Assembly (NCBI GenBank): GCA_015178975.1
Contig: WHVD01000095.1
Coordinates: forward strand, 124,001-188,000
Length of the DNA: 64,000 bases
Origin: Hysterangium stoloniferum
Taxonomy: Eukaryota; Basidiomycota; Agaricomycetes; Hysterangiales; Hysterangiaceae
Direction: 5' to 3'
A program made the position numbers and the translations under genes. Below, piece after piece: positions 23,284 to 35,004 of the stretch. Position 1 is the first letter of the stretch. Each line of letters starts with the position of its first letter. The notes under the pieces were generated by a model. The model did not search any database, was not told the DNA's origin, and worked only from the letters and a program-made list of their open reading frames with translations.

Positions 23284-25702
23284 AATATTTTCACCCTGCT
23301 TATGTAATTCTTACATATTGCTTTCTGTGCCAAGAATGGGGTAAAGATTCCAGCACAAAAGGCTACCTGGGAAGGAATTATATCACTTTTTAGGCAACAC
23401 CTACTTGATATCAAGGAGAGAATAAATGTTTGTCTTAGTTTCTTTTTTAAATATCAAACTTTTGAGCTAAAAACTTTATTTCAGGGCCCAACAGTCAAGG
23501 GCAAAGTTTCATTCATATGTGACTGCTGGCAGGCAAGTAATGCAGACTCATACTTTGCTGTCACAGCACACTGGATTGAATGGACTGATTCAAAAACATG
23601 GACCCTACAAGCCTCACTAATTGGGTTTACAAAGATGAACTGCTCACACAGTGGCAAGCAGCTTACAATGGCCCTATTCAAACTTATCAGCCAGGTTGAT
23701 ATTATCAAAAAAGTAAGTACATATAACAATTACAACATCACAAGCCATTATTTAATATAATTTAATGGACTGGTTGGATCACATCTGACAATGCAGCAAA
23801 CAATGGCACAATGATGAGAGAGTTCATGGTCCTTTTTGAAGGAGCAACAGGTGAAAAATATGATTGGAAAGAACATCGGATTTAGTGAGTTTTTCATTAT
23901 GTCTGTGTTATACAATACTAACATTAAATAATATTAAAATTACAGTGCCTTGCACATGTCATTAATTTGGCCACTTAAGCAATTATCTTGACATATTCTG
24001 CTGCTAAACACTACAACCCACATGACCCTGAAGCATACCTTCCGACTCAAGGCACAGGTGACAGGAGGGATGTATTGGGGATGGTTCATACCATAGTTGT
24101 GAAGGCATGTGATAAAAGATGTATTCAGTTCACACTGATACTATCTATATGCTTCAGGTTTGAAGCTCAAGCAAAAGAAAAGAACTATTTCTCTTTTATT
24201 AGATACATACATATGCCAGTTCATTGGTCATCTACATTTGTTATGATGAACTGGGCTATCTTTCACAGGATGTAAGTGTTAAAACAGATATGATACTTGG
24301 TTATTCTGATATTTTATATTGGTTTACAGCATGTGGATCACTTTATATTTGACATAACAGCTGAAGAGAATGACACCACAAGGCATGCAAAACTTTATTC
24401 ACTTGCATTGGATAAGGCAGAATGGGATGAGATCCAGGAATTTCGGGAATTAATAAGAGTAAGGATTTATTCAATTTAACATCACATCATCCAATTACCC
24501 ATTGAATTGGTTTTATCAGTATGCAGATGCTGTGCAACAAGCCTTCTCATCTGAAAACTATCCTACACTTTATTTGGCAATTCTGGCACTTGAGGGATTG
24601 TATGCTGCATGGACAAAGCACCATTCTAAGTGTAGCCCAATGTTCATTTCATTTTTAGGAGCTGGAATTGCAAAAATTCCTGAATACTACCACAAAACTG
24701 AGGAATTTGATGCCTATCTCATTGCCATGGGTATGTCATATACATTATACTGATCTGTACCACTTCATAGTCCTTGATATTCAGTGCTTAATCCCTTACA
24801 AAAAGTGCTGCATTTCAAGAAGTACTGGGGTGCTGAATTAAAAAATTGGGCACTTGAGCATGTTGAAAAAATAGTGAGAATCTGTGTTTTTCTGCTTTCA
24901 ATCACTCATTTATTTTTATATGTAGTTTCAGGAATGGTATATAAAGTTGTATGGAAATGGTACTCTGCTATTCAGCCTAAATATCCAAAAACCACAAAGC
25001 TATCACAGCTTTTACTTGAACTCGAAAGTAGCAATGATGATGAGAACAACAAAGCTTCCTTGAGTGCATCACCTTGGATGCATGAGTACCAGCACTGGTT
25101 TCAAACTGAAGAGGTAGTCCCAGAATAGAAGGGAATGGTGGAATGGTGGGGTGTAAGTTTTTTAACAGCAATTTTATTTATTTCATATCCTTAATTTTTA
25201 AAACAGGTTAATTGTGATAGATATCCTGTATGGGCATCCTTAGCCCTTGATTATCTTCCCATTATGGCTTCCTCCATATCTAGTGAGAGGGCATTTTCAG
25301 CAGGTGGCATTACACTCACATGCTGTTGAAACCATTCAAAAAATGACCCTATTGCAGCACTTCAAGCTGTCAAATGTGCAATTCAGAAGGACCTCCTCAT
25401 CCTCCAAAGCCTTCCTCTTCATTTGAGATGGATATTGAGAGTGACAAAGAAATCAAAACAAGTTTACAGCAGATTTGGGCTAGTGGGGATTCAGAGGCTG
25501 CATTGCTTGAAGTTGAGCTATCCTCTGATGAAGAGGAAATTTATGTGTAATATAAATTGATAGTATTTTTGAGGAGTTTTATTAGTAGACTACAAGTTTA
25601 AAAATGGCTTGTTGTACCACAGCCTGGGTCTAAGCCCGGCCAAGCCCAGCCCAGCCCAAGCTGGGGCTTTCAGGCCAGGCCTTGCCAATCAATAGATCCC
25701 AG

Positions 25703-26661
25703 TGCAGGTATAGCCTTTCTGGTAAGCACAGCTGCCATGTTAGATAGTGTAGTTGGTAGAAGAGTCAGGTGAGGAGGCTGCACAGACAAAATGGGGGTTG
25801 GGGGTGATGGAAAGGATGCCAGGTGAAGCTGAAAGGAGGGGCTCACATTCTGAAGGATGGGTGGAATGGAAACAGGAAGCAAAAAGTCGTCATGGGACTT
25901 CGGACTGGAGGGATGGGTGAGAGAGGAGATGTTTGAGGGGGAAGCTGACAATTCTGAAGGTAAAAAAGGGCTTACCTGCGAGGCGTTCCCTTGTTAGCAC
26001 TGGCAAGCAGTCCAGGGTGATTGTGCAGACATGGAAAGACTCATCTGTGCAGGGGGGGAAGAATAGTAGGACAACTCTTGGAGTAGGAAGATAAAATAAG
26101 ATAGTAGTATGAGTAAAAGTTAAACAAAATTAAAAGGTGGGGGGTGAATGCACGCTCCTGCAAATGGCAAATCAAATTGCAATAGATGAAATATTCAGAT
26201 AGCTTGCTTGGTAAGAATGAGTCGGCGTGAGACAAGAAGGTTTTCCTACACAGGTAACTGAATATAAACCTTTGGGATGTGTAAATCCACTGTAACTCCT
26301 TGGCAGTGCGCAGCGTAATACCGCAAGTAACTTCTCGTGGCTAGTAATCCTAAAATATTCTATCTGCAACCTCTGTCCACCGATAATCCACATGATCAGA
26401 CTAACAACTGACCTGTGACACATATTGGGCTAATAATACCATACTGATTGGCATTAGAGAAAAAATGAAAGGAAATAAAGCAACAATAACACCCACCACT
26501 AAATGGTCTGCCCCATATACCATTCCCCATTGGAATCTCCCTTGTGTGAGTAGACATTTAGGGAAGGAAAATTGGATTTTAAAGTAGGGTAATGAAAAGA
26601 CTTAGTAAGACACTGATGAGAATGTGAAAGTCCCTTGTATCATGAACTGTCAGAATGGTGC
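25703..26661. other. Flank between hAT and chromovirus; possible gag remnant
   Basis: On the minus strand, 25951-25700 encodes a Pro/Ser-rich stretch ending AAVLTRKAIPALGS. Together with the sequence left of the hAT element (NHPLKTFDGNEDD) it resembles the start of a Gypsy gag. If so, the hAT element landed in an older retroelement. The rest (26000-26661) shows no gene. Confidence 0.35.
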
Positions 26662-26666
26662 AGTGG

Positions 26667-27393
26667 TGTTAAGAACTGAAAACTGACTAATGTCGGTGGC
26701 CGATGGGGACCGATCGGAAGGACTCGGCTTCAGCTTATGTGCTGTGCCCTCGCAAATATCCGCAGGTGTGTCCTTAAATTTCGGGCGGGAAAAGACTAAT
26801 CCTAAGGAGTTCCTTTCAGTGAGATACCGATCGGGACCGAAGGGTAAGTCAAGTGTCAGGCCAGGGGGGTCGGGGCCAGGAGTGGGCGAGCGCACGCGAA
26901 GGTGGATGGGGGGATTCTTAGTATGAGACTGTTACAGACATATGTGGGTATTCTAAGTCAATATTCTGATTGCCTAGTAACTACAACTACAGCGGGTTCA
27001 TATACAAGTAACAGGCGTCTAGAAAATACTAATGGGGAGGAGGGCGGAGGATGGCATTAGCAATAAGCTTGACTAGGAACGGGAGGTTTATGATTAGTTT
27101 GGAGGCCGATGGTAACGGAGAGCAAAGATTACGATAAAAGGAAATAGTTAGAGGACTGCAAATATAGATAGACATATGTGAAACATAGAGTGGAACGGAT
27201 CATCATAATGAAAGGGACGTATCAAAGCATAACCAGACAGAAAGGCGTAATCGGGTTGAATTGACCGGGAGGCATACATCAGCATCGGGGGACCGACGGT
27301 CTCCGAGATATCGTCTTGATTGAAGAGAGATAACTGCGAAGATGTATCATCAGTTACTGTCAGTGTGTGAAGGGTTGTGACACGGTCATAACA
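26667..27393 (-). mobile_element. 3' LTR of the chromovirus
   Basis: It runs from TGTTATGACC (27393 inward, minus strand) to TTCTTAACA at 26667. It carries the conserved promoter-like block (ATAAGCTGAAGCC on the minus strand, about 26720-26745). Length equals the partner LTR exactly. Confidence 0.95.
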
Positions 27394-27509
27394 GTATCCC
27401 CTCATTTGGCCGAAATCCCAAGGAGGCCGAAAATCTAGATTGTATACGTAAAACAATGTCGGTTACGGGTTGTGTGTCAAAACGTCATGTGACCGGTAAA
27501 ATTTTCGCA

Positions 27510-27517
27510 TATAAAAA
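27510..27517 (+). promoter_or_regulatory. TATA box of the opposite-strand gene
   Basis: TATAAAAA lies 49-56 bp upstream of the ATG at 27566 and outside the LTR, in the 170 bp between the polypurine tract and the ATG. A CGTCATGTGAC motif at 27483-27493 could be an upstream element. The spacing fits a short 5' leader. Confidence 0.6.
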
Positions 27518-27565
27518 TGGAAGGTTACAAGGCGCTTGACTCTTCATCCTTACATTCCAACCACG

Positions 27566-28570
27566 ATGTCGCTGAACCCTGGGGCGAAGACCATCCCTGT
27601 CAGGCTGAGGGTAACCCCCTTATCGGGGCTGACCGGAACGCCAAATGCACAAGAACATCGTCGCCAACTAGAGGCGAGAAAGAAGGCGCATGAGGAGGAG
27701 GAACGTAAGGAGATGGAGGAGTTGAAAGTGATTGAGGTGGCCGAGGCGGAAGAGAAGAGACGGGCCGAGGTGGAAGCTACACGCAAGCGTCAGGAGGCCG
27801 AGCTTGCGAGGAAAAAACAGCAGGAGGCTGGTCGGGCCCGAGAGGAGGAGGTGAGAAAGAAGCGAGAAGGGAAGGTAAGTTTTAGGAGAAGCATCGCACT
27901 GCGAATATCTACTAATGTTCCCTTTTCAGCAAAAAGCAGTATCGCCGTCGGTATCCGATGAAGAGGATGAGGGCGACGATGATGAGGCTGCAGGGCCTTC
28001 GAGCCCGAAGGTGCTTATATATAATTTTATTTTTGCTATCGCTGACTTTTAGCGGCAGAGACAAAAAGGGGCCCCAAGGTGGGGCCCGAAAATGATCCTA
28101 GGTGTAACCGCTGCACTGCTCGGAATCGAGCTTGTCATCCACGGGCAAACAGTTGGGGCCGCACATGCCAAGAGTGTGCAGGTCAAAAACTCAGTTGCAC
28201 CTTCCCGGTGGCCGACGTGGGTGCAGTCTACAGGGAGCGTCAGACGGACGCGATGGAGGAACAAAACTGCCTTATGCGGTTGGACTTCTCGGAGACCACT
28301 CGGTGGCGAGCCGAGTCTCTGCAACAGCAGGGACTCTTCCAAGAGCAAATGCGACTGCTGGGAGTCGCTATTGGAGAACAGACGGCCATGTTACAATGGG
28401 TCGGGAGGCAGCTCGAGCAGTACCTCGAGCTACCTAGTTCGGACGAGGCTGAGCCGGTTAGGGCCGTGGAGGGAGCTGGAGGACAGAGAATATCGGCTGC
28501 CGTCGGTGAAGCAAGAGCTTCAGAGGCTGAGGAGGAAGGGGAAGTGGCGGAGGGTACTTTAGATAGTTAA
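27566..28570 (+). CDS. Opposite-strand accessory gene: coiled coil plus Zn2Cys6 cluster
   Basis: The plus strand, opposite to gag-pol, shows three open blocks: 27566-27874, 27930-28010 and about 28061-28570. They are separated by two short gaps with GTAAGT...CAG and GTGCTT...AG borders that look like introns; the second acceptor is uncertain between 28053 and 28061. The first block starts MSLNPGAKTIPVRLRV and becomes a long Glu/Lys/Arg/Ala-rich coiled coil. The second is acidic (SDEEDEGDDDEAAGPSSPK). The third has six cysteines at 28103-28198 spaced C-x2-C-x6-C-x10-C-x2-C-x6-C, the GAL4-type binuclear zinc cluster, preceded by a basic KRGPK and followed by a Leu/Gln-rich helix and an acidic tail. 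It converges on pol, whose stop lies at about 28708. The role is unknown; nuclear DNA binding or regulation of the element is inference. The older relative at 44-54 kb has no room for it. Confidence 0.7.
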
Positions 28571-28699
28571 CCAAAAAATAATAATTTGACTTAATTCTTC
28601 TTTTTTTTTGAAAATGTGAATTGAAAAGGCATTGGATAGTGAGACTTGATAATTAAGTTCGACTTGGGGTTTTGAAGATCGGAGGCCGTCAGGTGCCGT

Positions 28700-31600
28700 G
28701 TGAAGACTTAAAGAGAGTCTAAAGGACCGGGTTTGTTCAGGTACAATTGATGGAAAGCTAAAACAATTTCTGACGCATTGCCAAGTTCGGTGGCTAGGAT
28801 CCAGGAAGTTTCTTCATCTGTACCTTCATTGCCAGTCCCTTTGACCAAATAAAGTAATTTGCATGTTCGCCTGCGATTGTCGATTTTAGAGTCTAGAATT
28901 TCCGATATTTCAAATTCGGGTTCCCCATCAATGATCACTGGTGGTGGTGGTGGTTGTATCCGATCTGGTATGGCGTTAGCAACACAGGGTTCTAACATAG
29001 ATACATGGAAGACCGGGTGGACTGCACGCATGTTGTCAGGAAGCCGAAGCGTCCATGAAAGCGTGCCGGCTTGTGCTATAACTTCAAAAGGACCTAAATA
29101 CTTTTCAGAGAGCTTCTTAGAAGGTCTAGTAGTTCGGAAAAACTCGGCTTTAATGAATACTCGGTCACCGATCTTGAAGTCAGGAGGTGGAAGTCGGTTT
29201 TTATCCGCAGACCGTTGGTATCGTTCTTGAGCCATTGCGATAGTTTTACGAAGTTCTTGATGTAGCTCGTCAAGGTTTATGACAAAGTCTTGAGCACGGG
29301 CGGATGTGAGATCGCGTTCCGGGTGGATTGTGATGTTAGGGTTGTAGCCTTTATTTGCGAAGAAAGGCAAAATGTGGGTAGTGGCATTCAGTGCATTGTT
29401 GTATGCGAATTCGGCTAACGGTAGTAGTGATTTCCAATTGTCTTGTTGATAGTTGCAATAGACACGGATGTATTGTTCCAAGGTTTGATTCATGCATTCG
29501 GTTTGACCATCGCCTTCCGGGTGATAGCCCGAAGTGAAATGTAACTTCATGTCTAGTGCTTTTCCGAGTGACCTAAAGAAGTGAGAAACAAACTCGGATC
29601 TGCGATCAGATGTAACATGCGATGGAATGCCATGCTTGGAAAATACATGGGTGACGAATAATTCTGCTAACTGTACAGATGTTATCGTGTCATATGTTGG
29701 AATGAAAATACTTTGTTTTGTAAGCCGATCCACAACAACTAGGATTGCTGTGTGACCTTCGGATGCCGGTAGGTGCTCGATAAAATCCATAGAAATCGAG
29801 TTCCAAGGTTTTTCCGGTATCGGTAATTGTTTGAGTAGGCCATATGGTTTGTGTCGCTGTGATTTAGAGCGTAAACATGTAGTACAAGATTTACAATAGT
29901 GCTTAACGAAATCTTGGATGCCGGGCCATGTATATTCTCTTCTAATGAGTGAGAGGGTCTTATTGAGGCCGAAATGTCCCGAAATTGGGTGGTCGTGCTT
30001 ATGCTGTAGGATTCACAGCCGAAGGGTGTCGGAGTCTGGTACATAAATGCGATTGTCAAATCTAATAAAACCTTGTGAGTCTAATGACCATCGGGGTTGA
30101 TCGGGATCGGACGGGTTATCGAGGTGTGCTTTGGTGACTGGGTCTAATGGAATTGCCGAAAGTATGTCTTGATGTAACTTTTCGGTATCCATAAGGATAA
30201 CACTTCGCAAGACTGGATGAATGAGGTAAGTGGCTCGGATAGATGTGGACAGTTGTTCCGATGAAAACATAGGCTTGAAATTATGCAGATTAACTGTGGT
30301 GTAGTCACTACTCCCCTCTTTAGGATAGACGTCCCATCGTCTAGTCATAGTGTCGGGTTTCCCACCAAGGCGGCCGGGACGGAAGCGAATTACCATGTTA
30401 AAAAAGCAGAGAGGTATTCGGACCATCAAGCTTGTCGACGGGTGAGAAGTTTTGTCGTTGAAAAGTAAACTAAATTTTTGTGGTCTGTAATAACATCTAC
30501 CAGGTGGGCCGATCCTTCCAAATAGTGTCGCCATGTCTTGAAAGCTTCAAATATTGCAAGTAGTTCCTTATCGTGAACATCATAGTTGAGTTCAGGCGCC
30601 GAAAATGTGCAAGACAGAAAAGCTACTGGGTGTACTTCACCATCGGTGTCCAGGATGGACAATATCGCAGCAAGCACATAGTCCGAGGCATCAGTTTCCA
30701 CGATGAGCTGAATGTCGGGCTTCCAGTGCGACAAAATAGGGGCAGATGTAAACGCACTTTTCAATTCTTGGAATGCCGATCGGCATTCTTCGGAAAAATT
30801 CCACAGGGCATCTTTACGAGTAAGACGAGTGAGCGGAATGGTAATTTTTGAGTAGTTGTGAATGAAATGACGATAACAATTGGTGAAGTCTTTAACCTTT
30901 CAGGGTTCCAGCCAATCTTGAATGACTTGAATTTTAGTATCATCCATGCGGAGACCGTCGGGTCCCATCATGAAACCTAAGTATTCAACTGTGTCGACAT
31001 CAAAAGAACATTTTTTACCATTCGCAAAAAGACCATGTTTTCGGAGTCTTCGGAGAACTTCACGAACATGTTCGTCATGAAGTGTAGGGTCTTCGGAGAA
31101 TATGAGGATGTCATCTAAGTACACAATGACAAAAACGTCGAGGAGGTCGGAAAAGACGTCGTTGATAAAACGTTGAAAGACCGATGGAGCGTTGGGGAGG
31201 CCAAAAGGCATCACTAACCATTCAAAGGAGCCATAGCGAGTGTGAAAAGCCATTTTCCATTCGTCGCCTTCGGCGATCTGAACCAAATGATAGGCATGCT
31301 TGAGGTCTATCTTTGTATAGATTCGGGCCTTCCGAGGGGCATCGAGTAAATCGGAGATTAGTGGTAATGGGTACTTGTCTTTTCGAGTGATCGCATTTAG
31401 TCCTCTAAAGTCAACGCAAAGCTGAAGGGAACCGTCTTTTTTCCAAACGAATAGGACAGGGGCTCCATAAGGAGACTTTGAGGGTCGGATAAAACCTATA
31501 GCCAAATGTTCGTCCAAGAAATCTTGGATAGCCGATAATTCGGACTGCGAGAGAGGATAAACTGGGCCTAGGGGCGGATGTGAACCATCTTCAATATCAA

Positions 31601-33680
31601 TTTTCAAATTGTAAGGCCTGTGAGGGGCAAGTCGATTGGCTTTTTGTTTACTGAAGACATCTGCAAATTCATGGTATTTTTTGGGAACACCTTCCAAATC
31701 TGCGATCGGTTCGGCCACCGGGGATGCAAAGCGACCGGTGACTTCGTCAACTTTGAGATTGACTGTAAATGTTCGGGAGCCGTCCAACTTGATGGCTCTC
31801 ATAAAAGCTGCGGCATTTATTAGAGAGATGGGCGGTGGAGAGCTCAGATTTGCCATGGGGGCCGGAGGTGCTGTAGAGGCCATATTTGCTGAAACAGGCA
31901 GAAATGGACCAGTCGTATCAGGTGCCGTCGGGGTTCGGAAATGGATACTGCCCAATACCCAATCAATCAATGGATTGTAGCGGGTGAGCCAGTTATGTCC
32001 TAGAACCACAGAGCAACTCGGGTCCAACTGTGTTACAAAAAGCATAACTGTCTGAAAGGTTCCACATGGGAACCGAAGTCGGAGTTCGCAGGCTTGCGAG
32101 ATTACGGAGTTAGAGGTACCATCAAAGAGTCGGAGCGGAATCGGATCTATTGCATAGGTTTTTTAACTGATTTTTTTGTGAAAAACTTGTATCTATAAAA
32201 CAATGGGTTGAACCTGAATCTATGAGAGCTCGAAAAGTGAGACTCCCGAGAGGTTCCGAAGTAAGATTTATGAACAAAGAATTAGGATCATACAAGGCGG
32301 ATGCGTTAAGATGACAATTTTCCGGTGTGCGAGGAGATTCAACGCAACTCTCCAACTGCACAGAATACAGAGAGTTGCTTAATCTTTTTTTGACTCGGGA
32401 GCTGGCTTAGCCGGTTGGGAGGTCGCGGCCGTAGTGGCCGATCGGGCTTTTGTGGCCTTTGGGCAGGCAGCGACTCGGTGTCCGGGATCTGCACACAACA
32501 AACAAAGGTTGTTGTCCATTCGGCGTTGCTTTTCCTGTGGTAGAAGCTTGCCATCGGAGCCAAGTTTGCCAGTTAAGTCGGGTTTGTCTTTGTCTTGAGA
32601 CTTATTCGACTGTTTTCCCTTGCCTTTTTTGTCGTTAGTCCCTTTGTTTTCGGACTTCTTATTGGAGGTCGAGTTGCCACTGTTGTTGGTGTTTTGATTA
32701 CCAGACTTGTTGGCGTTCTTATTGTCCGACGATTTCTTGTCTGAGGGGTTTTCACGACTAATTTCCAAATGTTGTTCCCAATATCGGGCGTCTGCGTTTT
32801 GGGCTTTCAGACGCATGAGAGGGAGGGTCTTTGGCTTGCTGGTCTCTCCTTTGGAAACTTCATCTTTGAGGTGAGACAGGAGGCCAGAGTAAAACTGGTA
32901 TCAGAGGGCTGAATCGCCCCAGTCGCAACGTGCGGTGAGGTTGTTGAACTGGACGATGTAATCGGTGATGCGCTGGGTGTCTTTCATTTTGAGATTAGAA
33001 AGCGCGGTTTCGGCATCGCCAGTTTGGTCGTAGGGACCGAAATTTGTTTCAAGTTCCTCTACAAAGGCATCCCAATCGTGAAGCCAATTGGGATCTTCAG
33101 AGGTGAGGCCAGAGAATGCGGGTTCAAACCAGGCTGCTGTGGAATCCTTAAGGTATGAGAGTGCGAAGTTTACCTTTCGGTCATCCGTTGCGAATGCAGC
33201 CGGGTGGTCCCGAAAGTTGAATTGACATTGCATAAGAAATGTTGGTAATTTCTTTGGGTTTGAACCAGTGAATGGTTTGGGTTTGTTGACTCGGGTTTGC
33301 CCAGGTTCTTTTTCCTTGATATTGCTTTTAAGGAATTTGTTAAGGGATCCTAGGGTACCTGAGAACAATTCCCATGTCTCTTCGGGGTCGAGAGCTGGTT
33401 TCTTTTTTGCGGACTTGGAACCACTAGCCTGAGGTTGGTCGCCATCCTTGGGTTCGAGTTCTGGAACTGGTTGATTGTTAATCTCTTCAGTTGCTTCGGG
33501 TTCGGTTGCTTCAGTTATTTCTTTGGCATCACTGGTAATCTCCACAAAGTGAGATTCTTCAGAGGTTTCTGGTAACGGGGTTCCCTGAGTAGCTCGGGCT
33601 GTATACAGAAAAGGAGACTTGAGAGTGGAAGATTCTGCTTCACCGCTTGGCTTGGCATTTTTCCTCGGAGGCATGATTAA
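28700..33680 (-). mobile_element. gag-pol region of the chromovirus
   Basis: Parts on the minus strand, right to left: gag (about 33.67-32.9 kb, with FNFRDHPAAFATDDRK and AAWFEPAFSG); a Lys/Asn/Gly-rich linker with a CCHC knuckle (CLLCADPGHRVAACP, near 32.5 kb); aspartic protease (ALIDSGSTHCFID, near 32.2 kb); reverse transcriptase (FRGLNAITRKDKYPLPLI and YLDDILIF, 31.6-30.9 kb); RNase H (VETDASDYVLAA, near 30.7 kb); integrase (GHFGLNKT-type finger region, then a catalytic core with MDFIEHLP and YHPEGDGQTE, 30.0-29.2 kb); and a C-terminal chromodomain (EISEILDSKIDNRRR, near 28.9 kb). The chromodomain places it among chromoviruses, whose chromodomain directs integration to marked chromatin. 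It is broken at about half a dozen places. Confidence 0.88.
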
Positions 33681-33713
33681 AGTGGAAAATGCGAGTGTGA
33701 AATCAGAATATAC

Positions 33714-34440
33714 TGTTAAGAACTGAAAACTGACTAATGTCGGTGGCCGACAGGGACTGATCGGAAGGACTCGGCTTTAGCTTATGTGCTGCGCCCTCGC
33801 AAATATCCGCAGGTGTGTCCTTAAATTTCGGGCGGGCGAAGACTAATCCTAAGGAGTTCCTTTCGGTGAGATACCGATCGGGACCGAAGGGTAAGTCGAG
33901 TGTCGGGCCAGGGGGGTCGGGGCCGGGAGTGGGCGAGCGCACGCGAAGGTGGATGGGGGGATTCTTAGTATGAGACTGTTACAGACGTATGTGGGTATTC
34001 TAAGTCGATATTCTGATTGCCTAGTAACTACAACTACAGCGGGTTCATATACAAGTAACAGGTGTCTAGAAAATACTAATGGGGAGGAGGGCGGAGAACA
34101 GCATTAGCAATAAGCTTGACTAGGAATGGGAGGTTTATGATTAGTTTGGAGGCCGATGGTAACGGAGAGCAAAGATTACGATAAAAGGAAATAGTTAGAG
34201 GACTGCAAATATAGATAGACATATGTGAAACATAGAGTGGAACGGATCATCATAATGAAAGGGACATATCAAAGCATAACCAGACAGAAAGGCGTAATCG
34301 GGTTGAATTGACCGGGAGGCATACGTCAGCATCAGGGGACCGACGGTCTCCAAGATATCGTCTTGATTGAAGAGAGATAACTGCGAAGATGTATCATCAG
34401 TTACCGTTGGTGTGCAAAGGGTTGCGACACGGTCGTAACA
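33714..34440 (-). mobile_element. 5' LTR of the chromovirus
   Basis: 727 bp, running from TGTTACGACC (34440 inward, minus strand) to TTCTTAACA. The minus-strand block ATAAGCTAAAGCC near 33.78 kb is the likely core promoter. Relative to its partner it keeps more CpG at the variable sites. Confidence 0.95.
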
Positions 34441-34711
34441 AGTGGTTGGGAAACAAGTTTCAATGGAGCCTTCTTAACTGAATAAGAGTTGCAGATCATC
34501 CTCATGTCGGCTACCCCTGTGAAATTTTAATTTCTCACAAGCCTGGGAACCCTTGCTATGCTGCAGGGCTGTCACTTCATGTCCTGCCCCACAACTTCGC
34601 TGCGGGCTCCAGCTTGTTAGGGGGCAAAGCCCCCCAAACCCCCCCACATCGACAACTCTTAAGTATTTCTGACACTCATTGTCAGAGACCAAGGAAATTG
34701 CTTTCAAATGG

Positions 34712-34880
34712 AAAGTCTCGTAGAACGTAAAGTCTCGTAGAACGTAAAGTCTCGTAGAACGTAAAGTCTCGTAGAACGTAAAGTCTCGTAGAACGTAAAG
34801 TCTCGTAGAACGTAAAGTCTCGTAGAACGTAAAGTCTCGTAGAACGTAAAGTCTCGTAGAACGTAAAGTCTCATAGAAAG
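34712..34880. repeat. 17-bp minisatellite, about ten copies
   Basis: Nine perfect tandem copies of a unit containing TCTCGTAGAACGTAAAG are followed by one degenerate copy. Both CpG sites of the unit are intact in every copy, unlike the CpG-poor surroundings, which suggests recent expansion or gene conversion. Confidence 0.95.
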
Positions 34881-35004
34881 GAAATTGTTTAAAAGTGGAA
34901 AGTCTTGAAAGAATGGAAAGCTTGTTAGAACAGAAATTGTGTTAGAATGGGAACCATTTTAAAGAATGGAAATTGTCTCAGAAAGGAAACCATTTAGAGA
35001 ACTG

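Larger units (their letters stand above)
21770..25550 (+). pseudogene. hAT transposase, interrupted
   Basis: Homology reads through intron-like gaps. The first exon-like block ends HFKPVGPAKNVILYLDEA just before the solo LTR and resumes FKQATLEWLIETDQ at 22956. Next come PIQALNHPKFKEMMNI, NGVKIPAQKATWEGIISLF, then VSFICDCWQASNADSYFAV (first catalytic Asp) and ITSDNAANNGTM (second). Then come CLAHVINLAT, HYNPHDPEAYLP and the large C-terminal dimerisation region (YPVWASLALDYLPIMASS, SSERAFSAGG). It ends EEEIYV and a stop at 25548-25550. GT/AG-like borders at several gaps suggest five or more introns. In-frame stops occur (for example after WKEHRI, in CLAHVINLAT*A, and after ITLTCC), and the solo LTR splits it, so it is not functional. 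A BED finger is not recognisable. Confidence 0.8.
21324..25694 (+). mobile_element. hAT DNA transposon, split by a solo LTR
   Basis: The element has terminal inverted repeats TAGTGATTGGCAAGGCC and, read inward from the right end, TATTGATTGGCAAGGCC. Perfect 8-bp target duplications, GATCCCAG, lie at 21316-21323 and 25695-25702. Eight-base duplications are diagnostic of the hAT superfamily. It spans 4,371 bp now; without the family B solo LTR (22123-22955) and its 5-bp duplication it would be 3,533 bp. Subterminal regions are rich in GGCCAAGCC-like repeats, which are common in hAT ends. The outer flanks may join into an older gag-like minus-strand frame, so the landing site itself may be a retroelement. 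Confidence 0.9.
26667..34440 (-). mobile_element. Ty3/Gypsy chromovirus carrying an opposite-strand gene
   Basis: The element is bounded by two 727 bp LTRs and a perfect 5-bp target duplication, AGTGG (26662-26666 and 34441-34445), for a total of 7,774 bp. Coding is on the minus strand in the order gag, zinc knuckle, protease, reverse transcriptase, RNase H, integrase, chromodomain. A polypurine tract (AAATGAGGGGATAC in element sense) abuts the left (3') LTR. No tRNA-complementary primer site is obvious after the 5' LTR; self-priming, known in the Tf1/sushi group, is possible. Between the end of pol and the 3' LTR lies a gene on the opposite strand. The LTRs differ at about 29 sites (about 4%) by eye, nearly all transitions and mostly at CpG, so it is moderately young. 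Structurally it is complete, but the coding region carries roughly half a dozen breaks. Confidence 0.93.

Noticed and set aside
28092-28562. Alternative 156-codon frame over the zinc-cluster block
   Set aside because: It has no recognisable motif, whereas the overlapping frame holds the regularly spaced six-cysteine cluster.
28859-29230. Plus-strand 123-codon frame within the chromovirus pol region
   Set aside because: It mirrors the integrase/chromodomain coding on the minus strand and has no independent features, unlike the gene at 27566-28570.
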